From Kocuria varians (lineage in GTDB: Bacteria > Actinomycetota > Actinomycetes > Actinomycetales > Micrococcaceae): 64,000 nucleotides of DNA. Below the pieces are notes generated by a model. It saw only the letters and a program-made list of their open reading frames with translations. It made no database searches and was not told where the DNA came from. Every line of letters starts with the position of its first letter. The first letter of the stretch is position 1. Positions 9,131-17,323 of the stretch are shown here, piece after piece. A program made the translations under genes and the position numbers. The stretch is from the NCBI RefSeq assembly GCF_006539885.1, contig NZ_BJNW01000006.1, forward strand, positions 78,945 to 142,944. The letters are read 5' to 3'.

Positions 9131-10606
9131 TCAGGCCGTGGGCGTCGTGGCGGGAGCCGCGGCTCTGGGTGTCTGGCGGCGTCGCAGGTTGCGGCGCACG
9201 AGCGGCCAGAACACGGCCAGCACGCCGACGGCCACGAGGCTCGTCCACACCTGGGTGCGGCTCGCGTCGTCCGAGACCAGCATGACCACCACGATCCCCG
9301 CGACGGCCACGATCACCAGGATGCCGAGCCACGGGTGCAGCCATATCTTCAGCTTGAGGTTGGCGCGCTCCTCGGGGCTCATCCGCGAGCGCAGCTTCAT
9401 CTGGGTGATCGCCACGAACACGTACACAAACAGAGCCACGAGACCCGCAGAGTTCATGATGAAGTCGAAGATCCCGGACCCCGGGGCCAGGAAGTTCACG
9501 AACACCGCCGCATAGCCGCCCAGGGTGGAGGCAATCACGGCGACCACGGGAACGCCGTTCTTGGACTTCCGTGCCACGATGCGCGGAGCCAGTCCTTCCG
9601 CCGCGAGAGCGGAGAACATGCGCGCTGCGGAATACAGCCCGGAGTTCAGCACGGAGCACACTGCGGTGAAGATGACGATGCTCATGATCATCTCCGCGCC
9701 GGGCACCCCGAAGAGGTCGAAGACGTACACGAACGGTGCCTGCTCGTCCGGGTCCGGAAGCTGGTTCCACGGCACGATGGTCACGATCAGCAGGATGGAG
9801 CCCACGAAGAAGATCAGGATGCGCCACACCACGGTCACGGTGGCCTGGCGGATGCCCTTGGCGGGGTCCTCTGACTCCGCGGCGGCCATCACGGCGATCT
9901 CCGTGCCGAAGTAGGAGAAGATCACCACGGCCACGCCTGAGACTACGGCCCAGCCACCCTCAGGTGCGAAGCCGCCGTGCTGCCACAGGTTGGGGATCGA
10001 GAAGCTGGCGCCGGGCCACAGCCCGAACGCGAAGAGGGTTCCCACGGCGAGGAACGCGACGATCACCGCCACCTTGACGCTCGCGAGCCAGAACTCCACT
10101 TCCCCGAACGAGCGCACGGAGATCAGGTTGGTGCCCGTGAAGATCAGCAGCAGGATCACGGAGCCCAGCCACACGGGCATGGCTGGGAACCACCCCGCGA
10201 GCAGCGATCCACCCACCACGGCCTCGAACGCGATCACACCCACCCAGAAGTACCAGTAGAGCCATCCCACGAAGTAGCCGGCCCATTCCCCGAGGCCCAC
10301 GCGCGCGTACTCCATGAAGGAGCCCACGGCCGGCCGGGCGGCGGCCATCTCGCCGAGCATCCGCATGGCCAGGAACACGAGCAGCCCGCCCAGCAGGTAG
10401 GACAGCACTGCGGCCGGTCCGACCATGCGGATCACGTTGCCGGAGCCCACGAACAGGCTCGCGCCGATGATCCCGCCCAGCGTGATCATGGTGACGTGGC
10501 GTGATCGCAGGGCCTTGTGGGTGATCTCGGGGGAGTCTCCGCCGGCCGCAGTGGCCGTGGAGCTGCCGGAGGGTGCGCCACCGTGCGGTGCGCCGTCGTT
10601 GCTCAT
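9131..10606 (-). CDS. APC-superfamily amino acid permease (AnsP/GabP type)
   Basis: The 491-residue protein has about 12 membrane segments. The first carries the APC signature IGASLFVGSGNVIRMVGPAAVLSYLLGG (about 42-70), followed by RPAVGSFMEYARVGLGEWAGYFVGWLYWYFW. Proton-coupled import of an amino acid is expected from the family. Because gabT and gabD lie immediately upstream on the same strand, 4-aminobutyrate is a reasonable candidate substrate, but this is inferred from context. The start ATG 10606 follows a GAAAGGAA site. A hairpin in the 317-base spacer separates it from gabT, so it probably has its own promoter or is read through. Confidence 0.88.
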   Translation of the reverse strand: MSNDGAPHGGAPSGSSTATAAGGDSPEITHKALRSRHVTMITLGGIIGASLFVGSGNVIRMVGPAAVLSYLLGGLLVFLAMRMLGEMAAARPAVGSFMEYARVGLGEWAGYFVGWLYWYFWVGVIAFEAVVGGSLLAGWFPAMPVWLGSVILLLIFTGTNLISVRSFGEVEFWLASVKVAVIVAFLAVGTLFAFGLWPGASFSIPNLWQHGGFAPEGGWAVVSGVAVVIFSYFGTEIAVMAAAESEDPAKGIRQATVTVVWRILIFFVGSILLIVTIVPWNQLPDPDEQAPFVYVFDLFGVPGAEMIMSIVIFTAVCSVLNSGLYSAARMFSALAAEGLAPRIVARKSKNGVPVVAVIASTLGGYAAVFVNFLAPGSGIFDFIMNSAGLVALFVYVFVAITQMKLRSRMSPEERANLKLKIWLHPWLGILVIVAVAGIVVVMLVSDDASRTQVWTSLVAVGVLAVFWPLVRRNLRRRQTPRAAAPATTPTA

Positions 10607-10923
10607 CAGAGTTCCTTTCGGCCGTGGGCCGGGTGCAGGGTGGAACGGGCCGGTGCCGGATGCTGAGTGCGGGCGGCGGGTTCCGGGTGGGACAGGTGAG
10701 TTCTACCACAGACGGTGTGACAGGGGTGTTTCGTGCGCGGCCTCCGCGCCTCGACATCCCCGTACTGCGTGCTGCGGAGCCGAGGCAGCAAAGGCGCGGC
10801 GTCGTCGTCGGAACCGAGGAAGAGCGGGCGGAGGACGAACGGGCGGGCAGCAACCGGAGAACCGGTCACCGCCCGCCCGCTGGGGACGCTCCTCGTGGAA
10901 CGCGTGGCGTCAGATCCTCGGGA
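10607..10923. other. spacer between gabT and the permease gene
   Basis: This 317-base spacer holds a terminator-like hairpin near the gabT end and one GCGTCGTCGTC copy at 10799-10809. I see no gene in it. Confidence 0.6.
10840..10879 (-). terminator. hairpin downstream of gabT
   Basis: A 9-bp perfect stem (CGGGCGGGC at 10840-10848 with 10871-10879) encloses a smaller ACCGG/CCGGT stem. It lies 45 bases after the gabT stop, with no U-tract. Confidence 0.5.
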
Positions 10924-12267
10924 TCAGGCGCCGGCATCCTCGATGGCCTTGGCGAAGACGCGCAGGCCGTCGCGCAACAGGTCGAAGTCGATGACCAGCG
11001 GGGGCAGCAGGCGCACAATGTTGCCGTAGGTGCCGCAGGTCAGAATGGCTACACCCTTCTCGAGGCAGGTGGCCGCGATCTGCTTGGCCGCCTCCGGGTT
11101 CGGGTCCTTGGAACCGGGCTCCACGAACTCCAGCGCAATCATCGCGCCGCGTCCGCGCAGCTCGCCCACGATCGGGGAGGACTCGGCGAGGGAGCCGAGC
11201 TCCTCCTTGATGATCGACTCGATCTCGAGCGCGCGGTCCACGAGGTCCCACTCCTCGATGGTCTCCAGGGCGCCCAGCGCGGCCGCGCAGGCCACGGGGT
11301 TGCCGCCGTAGGTGCCGCCCAGGCCACCGCCGTGCACGGCGTCCATGATCTCGGCACGGCCCACCACGCCGGACAGCGGCATGCCGCCGGCGATGCCCTT
11401 GGCGAAGGTCACCAGGTCCGGCTCCACGCCCTCGTACTCGGACGCGAACCAGCGGCCCGCGCGGGCCACGCCGGCCTGCACCTCGTCCGCCACGAACACG
11501 GCGCCGTTGTCCCGGCACCAGGAGGACAGCGCGGGCAGGAAGCCCTCGGCGGGGACGATGAAGCCGCCCTCACCCTGTATGGGCTCAATGACCACGGCGG
11601 CCACGTTCTCCGCGCCCACCTGTTTCTCCACGATGCCCAGCGCGCGGCGGGCGGCCTCCTCGCCCGTCATGCCCTCCGGAGCCCGGAACGGGTAGGACAT
11701 GGGAACGCGGTAGACCTCGTTGGCGAACGGTCCGAAGCCCTGCTTGTAGGGCATCACCTTGGCGGTCATGGCCATCGTGAGGTTCGTGCGGCCGTGGTAG
11801 GCGTGGTCGAAGACGACCACTGCCTGACGCTTCGTGTGCACCCGCGCGATCTTCACGGCGTTCTCCACGGCTTCGGAGCCGGAGGTGAACAGCGCGGTGC
11901 GCTTTTCGAACGAGCCGGGGGTCAGCTCGGCGATCTTCTCGCCCACGCTCACGTAGTCCTCGTACGGGGTGACCATGAAGCACGTGTGCGTGAACTTGGC
12001 CACGGCGTCCTGCACGCGCGAGACCACCTTGGGTGCGGAGGCACCCACGGAGGTCACGGCGATGCCGGAGCCGAGGTCCACGAGCTGGTTGCCGTCCACG
12101 TCCCGGATCACGCCGCCGTCCAGCTCGTCCGCGAAGACGGGCAGGGAGGAGGCGACGCCAGCCGAGACGGCCTTCTTGCGGCGTTCCGTCAGCGCCTGGG
12201 ACTTGGGGCCGGGGATGCTGGTCTTGAGCTCGCGCTTCTGAGGGAGCCGGTACTCGATGTCTGCCAT
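10924..12267 (-). CDS. gabT: 4-aminobutyrate aminotransferase
   Basis: This PLP enzyme transfers the amino group of 4-aminobutyrate to 2-oxoglutarate, giving succinate semialdehyde and glutamate. The protein is 447 residues. Class-III aminotransferase features are SGSEAVENAVKIARVHTKRQAV (about 120-145), VVIEPIQGEGGF (about 222), VFVADEVQAGVARAG with the cofactor-binding Asp (about 260), and the Schiff-base Lys in LVTFAKGIAGGMPLSG (about 290). ATG 12267 is preceded by GAAAGGAACACCC; a longer frame upstream lacks any ribosome site. It follows gabD by 44 bases on the same strand, giving a gabD-gabT unit for complete conversion of GABA to succinate. Confidence 0.93.
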   Translation of the reverse strand: MADIEYRLPQKRELKTSIPGPKSQALTERRKKAVSAGVASSLPVFADELDGGVIRDVDGNQLVDLGSGIAVTSVGASAPKVVSRVQDAVAKFTHTCFMVTPYEDYVSVGEKIAELTPGSFEKRTALFTSGSEAVENAVKIARVHTKRQAVVVFDHAYHGRTNLTMAMTAKVMPYKQGFGPFANEVYRVPMSYPFRAPEGMTGEEAARRALGIVEKQVGAENVAAVVIEPIQGEGGFIVPAEGFLPALSSWCRDNGAVFVADEVQAGVARAGRWFASEYEGVEPDLVTFAKGIAGGMPLSGVVGRAEIMDAVHGGGLGGTYGGNPVACAAALGALETIEEWDLVDRALEIESIIKEELGSLAESSPIVGELRGRGAMIALEFVEPGSKDPNPEAAKQIAATCLEKGVAILTCGTYGNIVRLLPPLVIDFDLLRDGLRVFAKAIEDAGA

Positions 12268-12311
12268 GTGGGTGTTCCTTTCGTGCAGGGTGCTCGTGCG
12301 GAGAGGGCGGA

Positions 12312-13787
12312 TCAGGCCCAGGGAGAGGGCAGGCCCATGTACTGGATTGTGGTGTACTCCTCGATGCCCTCGGCGCCGCCCTCCCGGCCCAGGCCGGACT
12401 CCTTCACGCCGCCGAACGGCGCGGCCGCGTTGGAGATGACGCCCACGTTCAGGCCCAGCAGGCCGTACTCGATGCGTTCGCCGATGCGCAGCGCGCGGGA
12501 GATGTCCTCCGTGAAGACGTAAGAGGCCAGGCCGTACTCGGTCTTGTTGGCCAGGCGCACGGCGTCGTCCTCGTCCGTGAACGTGATGACGGGAGCCACG
12601 GGACCGAAGATCTCCTCGGTGAACACGCGGCACTCCTCGGTCACGCCGGTGAGCAGGGTGGGCTCGAAGAAGTAGCCGGGGCCGTCCACGGCCTTGCCGC
12701 CCACCACCGCGCGGGCACCCTTGTCCAGGGCGTCCTGCACGAACTCGGCCACGCTGTCGCGGGCCTTCTTCTCCACCAGGGGGCCCACGGTCGAGTCCTC
12801 GTCCAGGCCGTTGCCGGGCTTGAGCGCGGCGAGCTTTGCGGCGAACTTCTGCGAGAACTCCTCAGCCACGGACTCGTGCACCAGGAAGCGGTTGGCCGCG
12901 GTGCAGGCCTCGCCCATGTTGCGCATCTTCGCGGCCATCGCGCCGTCCACGGCCTTGTCCAGGTCCGCGTCCTCGAAGACGATGAACGGCCCGTTGCCGC
13001 CCAGCTCCATGGAGGTGCGCAGCACGTGGTCCGTGGCGGTCTTCATGAGCTGCTTGCCCACCGGGGTGGAGCCCGTGAAGGAAACCTTGCGCAGGCGCGG
13101 GTCCTCCATGATGGGCCCGGACACGTTGGACGCGGACGCGGAGGAGACCACGTTGAGCACGCCCGCGGGCAGCCCGGCCTCGACCAGGAGCTTCGCGAAG
13201 AACTGTGAGGTCAGCGGGGTCAGGCGCGCGGGCTTGAGGATCATGGTGCACCCGGCGGCCACGGCGGGCGCGACCTTGCGCGTGGCCATGGCCAGCGGGA
13301 AATTCCACGGGGTGATCAGCAGGCACGGGCCCACGGGCTTGTGGGTCACGATCATCTTGAGGTTGCCCTCGGGGGTGCTCGCGTAGCGGCCGTAGTGGCG
13401 CACGGCCTCCTCCGAGAACCAGCGCAGGAACTCGCCGCCGTAGACAACCTCTCCCTGGGCCTCCTTGAAGGGCTTGCCCATCTCGAGCGTCATCAGCAGG
13501 GCGAGGTCGTCCTTGTGCTCCTGCACGAGGTCGAAGGCGCGGCGCAGGATGTCCGAGCGCTCGCGGGTGCTCGTGCGGGCCCACGACTCCTGGGCGTCCG
13601 CGGCGGCGTCCATGGCCGCGCGGGAGTCGTCCTCGGTCGCCGAGGCAAGCGTGGCGAGCACCTCGCCGGTCGCCGGGTTCTCGACGTCGAACGTGCCGCC
13701 GTCCGAGGCGTCCCGCCACTCGCCGTTGATCAGCAGACCCTTGGGGGTCGCCTCGAGGACCTCCGACACCTTGTCTTTGATGCTCAC
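12312..13787 (-). CDS. gabD: succinate-semialdehyde dehydrogenase (NADP-type)
   Basis: The enzyme oxidises succinate semialdehyde from GabT to succinate. The protein is 491 residues from GTG 13787; AGAAAGGAACAGGA lies just upstream, and the open frame extending further has no such site. Aldehyde dehydrogenase landmarks are TPWNFPLAMATRKVAPAVAAG with the catalytic Asn (about 150), FTGSTPVGK (about 228), the general base Glu in SMELGGNGPF (about 255), and the catalytic Cys in MGEACTAANRF (about 290). It is the first gene of the gabD-gabT unit and diverges from another aldehyde dehydrogenase gene across a 308-base spacer. Confidence 0.92.
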   Translation of the reverse strand: MSIKDKVSEVLEATPKGLLINGEWRDASDGGTFDVENPATGEVLATLASATEDDSRAAMDAAADAQESWARTSTRERSDILRRAFDLVQEHKDDLALLMTLEMGKPFKEAQGEVVYGGEFLRWFSEEAVRHYGRYASTPEGNLKMIVTHKPVGPCLLITPWNFPLAMATRKVAPAVAAGCTMILKPARLTPLTSQFFAKLLVEAGLPAGVLNVVSSASASNVSGPIMEDPRLRKVSFTGSTPVGKQLMKTATDHVLRTSMELGGNGPFIVFEDADLDKAVDGAMAAKMRNMGEACTAANRFLVHESVAEEFSQKFAAKLAALKPGNGLDEDSTVGPLVEKKARDSVAEFVQDALDKGARAVVGGKAVDGPGYFFEPTLLTGVTEECRVFTEEIFGPVAPVITFTDEDDAVRLANKTEYGLASYVFTEDISRALRIGERIEYGLLGLNVGVISNAAAPFGGVKESGLGREGGAEGIEEYTTIQYMGLPSPWA

Positions 13788-14095
13788 TCCTGTTCCTTTC
13801 TGGGACTGCACACCGCAGTGACGGCGTGCAGTCTCGTGCATCGAGAGCACAGTGGTTTTGGTCCATCGTATGCCCGTGGGCACGGCGCACACAGGTCTCG
13901 GTCGCTCCGTGACTTCCGTGCACGCGCGGCCCCGAGGGGGCGACGACGCCGCCGCGCGGCTCGCGCGCCCGGCAGCCCCGAGGCGGCGGGGCGGCGTCGT
14001 CGGAACCGCCGCGGGGCGGGAGCCCGGGCGGCCGTCCCTCTCGCCGAGGGCGAACCCCTCTGCCGGCCGCGTGTGACGCGCCTTATCCTGAAGGC
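13788..14095. other. divergent spacer between gabD and the second aldehyde dehydrogenase, with a 13-bp inverted repeat
   Basis: The 308-base divergent promoter region contains an inverted repeat, CGACGACGCCGCC at 13941-13953 with its exact complement at 13990-14002, enclosing 36 bases. It is built from the recurring GGCGTCGTCG sequence. Because both genes read away from it, it cannot be an ordinary terminator for either; an operator or insulator role is possible. Confidence 0.6.
14084..14089 (+). promoter_or_regulatory. -10 hexamer TATCCT (leaderless)
   Basis: TATCCT is followed by six bases (GAAGGC) and the ATG at 14096. This hexamer is also shifted to 8 nt in front of lysS. Confidence 0.55.
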
Positions 14096-15475
14096 ATGGC
14101 TTACGCAACGATCAACCCGGCAACGGGTGAAACCGTCAAGGAATTCGAGACCGCCTCGGACCAGGAGGTGCGCGACGCCGTGGCCCGCTCCGCCCAGGAG
14201 TACAAGAGCTGGCGCAACGTGCCCGTGACCGAGCGCGCCGCGCTGATGCACAGGATGGCCGAGCTCTACCGCGAGCGGCAGGACGAGCTGGCCGCGCTGA
14301 TCACGCTGGAGATGGGCAAGCCCGCCAAGCAGGCCGTCGGCGAGGTGCAGCTCGTGGCCTCGATCTACGACTACTACGCGGACAACGCGGAGGAGTTCAT
14401 GAAGGGCCGTGCCCTCACCCCGTCCACCGGGGGCGAGGCACGCGTGGTCCTGGACTCCACGGGCGTGCTGCTCGGGATCATGCCGTGGAACTTCCCGTAC
14501 TACCAGGTGGCCCGTTTCGCGGCCCCGAACGTGATGCTGGGCAACACGATCCTGCTCAAGCACGCCGGCAGCGTGCCGCAGTCCGCGCTCGTGCAGGAGC
14601 AGCTCTTCCGGGACGCGGGCTTCCCTGAGGACGTCTACATCAACCTCTTCGCCTCGAGCGACCAGATCGCGGAGATCGTGATCCCGGACCCCGCCGTGCA
14701 GGGCGTCTCCCTGACCGGCTCCGAGCGCGCGGGCGCCTCCGTGGCGGCCACCGCCGGCAAGAACCTCAAGAAGGTCGTGCTGGAGCTGGGCGGCTCGGAC
14801 CCGTTCATCGTGCTGGACGACCAGAACCTGGAGCGCACCGTCAAGAACGCGGTGGCCGGTCGCATGGGCAACAGCGGCCAGGCGTGCACCAACTCCAAGC
14901 GCTTCATCGTGCTGGAGGAGGCCTACGACTCCTTCCTGGAGAACTTCGCGCAGGCCGTCCGTGGCCTCGCCCCGGGCGATCCCACGAACGAGAAGACCTA
15001 CGTGGGGCCGCTGAGCTCCGTGGGCGCCCGTGACGAGATCATGGAGCAGGTCCAGGACGCCGTGGACAAGGGTGCCACCGTCCTGGCGGGCGGCAAGAAG
15101 CTCGATCAGCCCGGCGCCTGGATGGAGCCCACCGTGCTCGCGGACGTCACCCCGGAGATGCGCGCCTACGCGGAGGAGATCTTCGGCCCCGTGGCCGTGG
15201 TCTACAAGGTCAAGGACGCGGACGAGGCCGTGGAGCTCGCCAACTCCTCGTCCTTCGGCCTGGGCGGTGCCGTGTTCGGCGCGGACGAGGACGCCGCCAC
15301 GGAGATCGCGCAGCGCGTGGACTCCGGCATGGTCTTCGTCAACTCCCCGGCCACCACGGCCCCTGACCTGCCCTTCGGCGGCGTCAAGCGCTCCGGTGTG
15401 GGCCGCGAGCTGGGCCCGTTCGGCATCGAGGAGTTCGCCAACAAGAAGCTGATCCACACGGCCAAGAAGAAGTAG
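14096..15475 (+). CDS. NAD(P)-dependent aldehyde dehydrogenase, Sad-like
   Basis: The protein is 459 residues, shorter than GabD, as is usual for the Sad/YneI-type succinate-semialdehyde dehydrogenases that begin directly with INPATGE. Visible landmarks are MPWNFPYYQVARFAAPNVMLGNTILLKHA (about 122-150), LTGSERAGASVA (about 203), VLELGGSDPFIVL with the general base (about 228), and NSGQACTNSKRF with the catalytic Cys (about 262). A second semialdehyde dehydrogenase next to gabTD suggests either a backup NAD-linked route or a different aldehyde from the neighbouring amidohydrolase/TPP-enzyme genes. Assignment to succinate semialdehyde is an inference. Confidence 0.88.
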   Translation: MAYATINPATGETVKEFETASDQEVRDAVARSAQEYKSWRNVPVTERAALMHRMAELYRERQDELAALITLEMGKPAKQAVGEVQLVASIYDYYADNAEEFMKGRALTPSTGGEARVVLDSTGVLLGIMPWNFPYYQVARFAAPNVMLGNTILLKHAGSVPQSALVQEQLFRDAGFPEDVYINLFASSDQIAEIVIPDPAVQGVSLTGSERAGASVAATAGKNLKKVVLELGGSDPFIVLDDQNLERTVKNAVAGRMGNSGQACTNSKRFIVLEEAYDSFLENFAQAVRGLAPGDPTNEKTYVGPLSSVGARDEIMEQVQDAVDKGATVLAGGKKLDQPGAWMEPTVLADVTPEMRAYAEEIFGPVAVVYKVKDADEAVELANSSSFGLGGAVFGADEDAATEIAQRVDSGMVFVNSPATTAPDLPFGGVKRSGVGRELGPFGIEEFANKKLIHTAKKK

Positions 15476-15499
15476 CCACCGCGCTCGCCGCGCCGTGAC

Positions 15500-15535
15500 C
15501 GCCGCCCCCGCACCTCCCGAGGTACGGGGGCGGCG
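15500..15535 (+). terminator. 16-bp hairpin after the Sad-like gene
   Basis: CGCCGCCCCCGCACCT (15500-15515) pairs at 15 of 16 positions with 15520-15535 around a CCCG loop, 25 bases after the stop. A second small stem (15549-15571) follows at the end of the convergent amidohydrolase gene. Together they could stop transcription from both sides. Confidence 0.7.
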
Positions 15536-15570
15536 TCGTGCCCGGACAGGACGCCGCCCCCGCGGCGGCG

Positions 15571-17199
15571 TCAGTCCTCGCGCTGGTAGCGGATCTGGGC
15601 GCCCACCACGGTGGCCTCCACCACGGTGTCCCGCACGGCCTCCGCGTCCTCGGCGAAGACGTCCCGGTCCACGCTCACGAAGTCCGCGAGCATCCCGGGG
15701 GCCAGGCAGCCCTTGAGGTTCTCCTCGTAGGAGGCGCGGGCCACGGCGTGCGTGTAGCAGCGCACCGCGTCCGCCCGGGGGACCGTCTCGTGCGGCTGCC
15801 ACCCGCCCACGGGGAGACCGTCCCGGGTGCGGGTGATCGCGGCGTGGATGCCGTGGAACGGGTTGGGGTCCTCCACCGGGGCGTCCGAGCCGAAGACGGT
15901 CTCCACGTCCGCCTCGCGCAGGGTGTTCCACCCGTAGGCCACGAGGTCGCGGTCCTCCAGGAACCCGTTGAGGGGGATGTCCGTGGTGCAGTGCATGGGC
16001 TGCATGGAGGCGGTGACCCCGAGCTCCCGCAGCCGGGGGACGTCGCCGGGCTTGAGGTACTGGGCGTGCTCGATCCGGTGCCGCAGTCCGAACGCGCGGG
16101 CCATGGACTGGCTGCGGGCGATCGCGTCCAGCGCCTCGGTGGCGGCCTGGTCCCCGATGGCGTGCACCGCCGCGGCGATCCCGGCCGAGGCCGCCGTGCG
16201 GATCCAGTGCTCCAGCTCCTCGGGCTCCATGACCGCCATGCCGTGGTCGTGGGTGCCCGGCCACGCCTGGGACATGTGGCACGTGTGGGAGCCCAGGGCG
16301 CCGTCCGCGAAGAGCTTGAGAGGGCCCATGGAGATCCACTCGTCCCCGGAGTGCGTGCGGATCCCGCGCTGGATGAAGTCCTGGATCTGCTCCTGCCGCA
16401 GGATCTTGTGCACGCGGATGTCCAGGTCCCCGCGCTCGTGCAGCTTGCGGTAGGCGTTGAGGCAGTCCACGCCGTCGATGTCGTGGATGGAGGTGATGCC
16501 GCGCTTGAGCAGCTCGCGCTGGCCGAGCGGCAGGTAGGAGTCGATGCTCCCGGAGACGTCCGACTGCATGAGCCCGTCCCGGATGGGGATGGCCGCGGCC
16601 TCTTTAAGCACTCCGGTCAGCTCGCCGTGCTCGTCCCGCTCGAACTCCCCGCCGTCCGGGTCCTTCACGGTGCGGTCCAGGCCGAGCTCCTGCAGCGCGC
16701 GGGAGTTCAGCCACAGGGTGTGCAGGTCCAGGGAGCTCAGGGCCACGGGGATGTCCGGGGCCACCGAGTCCAGCACGCGGCGGTCAGGGCGCTCGGGGGT
16801 GGTCCACGCGTTGATGTTCCACTGCCCGCCGAAGATCCAGGTCACGGTGGGATCCGCCCGGGCCTGCTCCACGAAGGGCCGCAGCACGGCCATGGCCTCG
16901 TCCAGGGTGGTGCAGTGGCGCATGTCCGGCTCGATCAGCGAGCGCGAGTACATGGCGGAGTGGATGTGCCCGTCACCCATGCCCGGCAGGACATATGTCC
17001 CGCCCAGGTCGGTGCGCTCCGTGCCGAGCGGCGCGAGGTCCCGCAGCTCCCGGTAGTCGCCGACCGCCACGATCCGGTCCTCGGAGGTGAGGATCGTGTT
17101 GGGGTGGGGCATCTCGTGGGAGTGCCACCGCCCCTGCGGGGTCCAGCCGGTGGCCGGGTTCATGGCGTGGACCGTGGCGTTGTGGAACAGGCGGTGCAT
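15571..17199 (-). CDS. YtcJ-type amidohydrolase (metal-dependent hydrolase)
   Basis: The protein is 542 residues from ATG 17199, chosen for the GAGGAG site seven bases upstream. It has the amidohydrolase-superfamily layout: an N-terminal beta-sandwich with PGMGDGHIHSAM (about 80, HxH-type motif), IHDIDGVDC, AVHAIGDQAAT (about 370), HRIEHAQYL (about 395) and a late SDAPVEDPNPF Asp (about 455), ending in APGMLADFVSVDRDVF. YtcJ relatives hydrolyse N-acyl or cyclic amide bonds but most are uncharacterised. It is homologous to the amidohydrolase at 19054-20730; the two flank a TPP enzyme, all on the minus strand. Confidence 0.82.
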   Translation of the reverse strand: MHRLFHNATVHAMNPATGWTPQGRWHSHEMPHPNTILTSEDRIVAVGDYRELRDLAPLGTERTDLGGTYVLPGMGDGHIHSAMYSRSLIEPDMRHCTTLDEAMAVLRPFVEQARADPTVTWIFGGQWNINAWTTPERPDRRVLDSVAPDIPVALSSLDLHTLWLNSRALQELGLDRTVKDPDGGEFERDEHGELTGVLKEAAAIPIRDGLMQSDVSGSIDSYLPLGQRELLKRGITSIHDIDGVDCLNAYRKLHERGDLDIRVHKILRQEQIQDFIQRGIRTHSGDEWISMGPLKLFADGALGSHTCHMSQAWPGTHDHGMAVMEPEELEHWIRTAASAGIAAAVHAIGDQAATEALDAIARSQSMARAFGLRHRIEHAQYLKPGDVPRLRELGVTASMQPMHCTTDIPLNGFLEDRDLVAYGWNTLREADVETVFGSDAPVEDPNPFHGIHAAITRTRDGLPVGGWQPHETVPRADAVRCYTHAVARASYEENLKGCLAPGMLADFVSVDRDVFAEDAEAVRDTVVEATVVGAQIRYQRED

Positions 17200-17323
17200 G
17201 GCGGAACTCCTCGTGGTGCGCCGGGCACGGTGGGGCCCCGGCAGCCGCAGATCGTCACGCACCACCCTACGACGCCGCGGCGGCGGGCCGGCGGGCCGCG
17301 GGTCACTTCCGTTGCGAGGACGG

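Noticed and set aside
13784..16339. Long antisense open frame over the aldehyde dehydrogenase and amidohydrolase genes
   Set aside because: Composition is typical of GC-driven shadow frames, and the true genes on this stretch have full family signatures.
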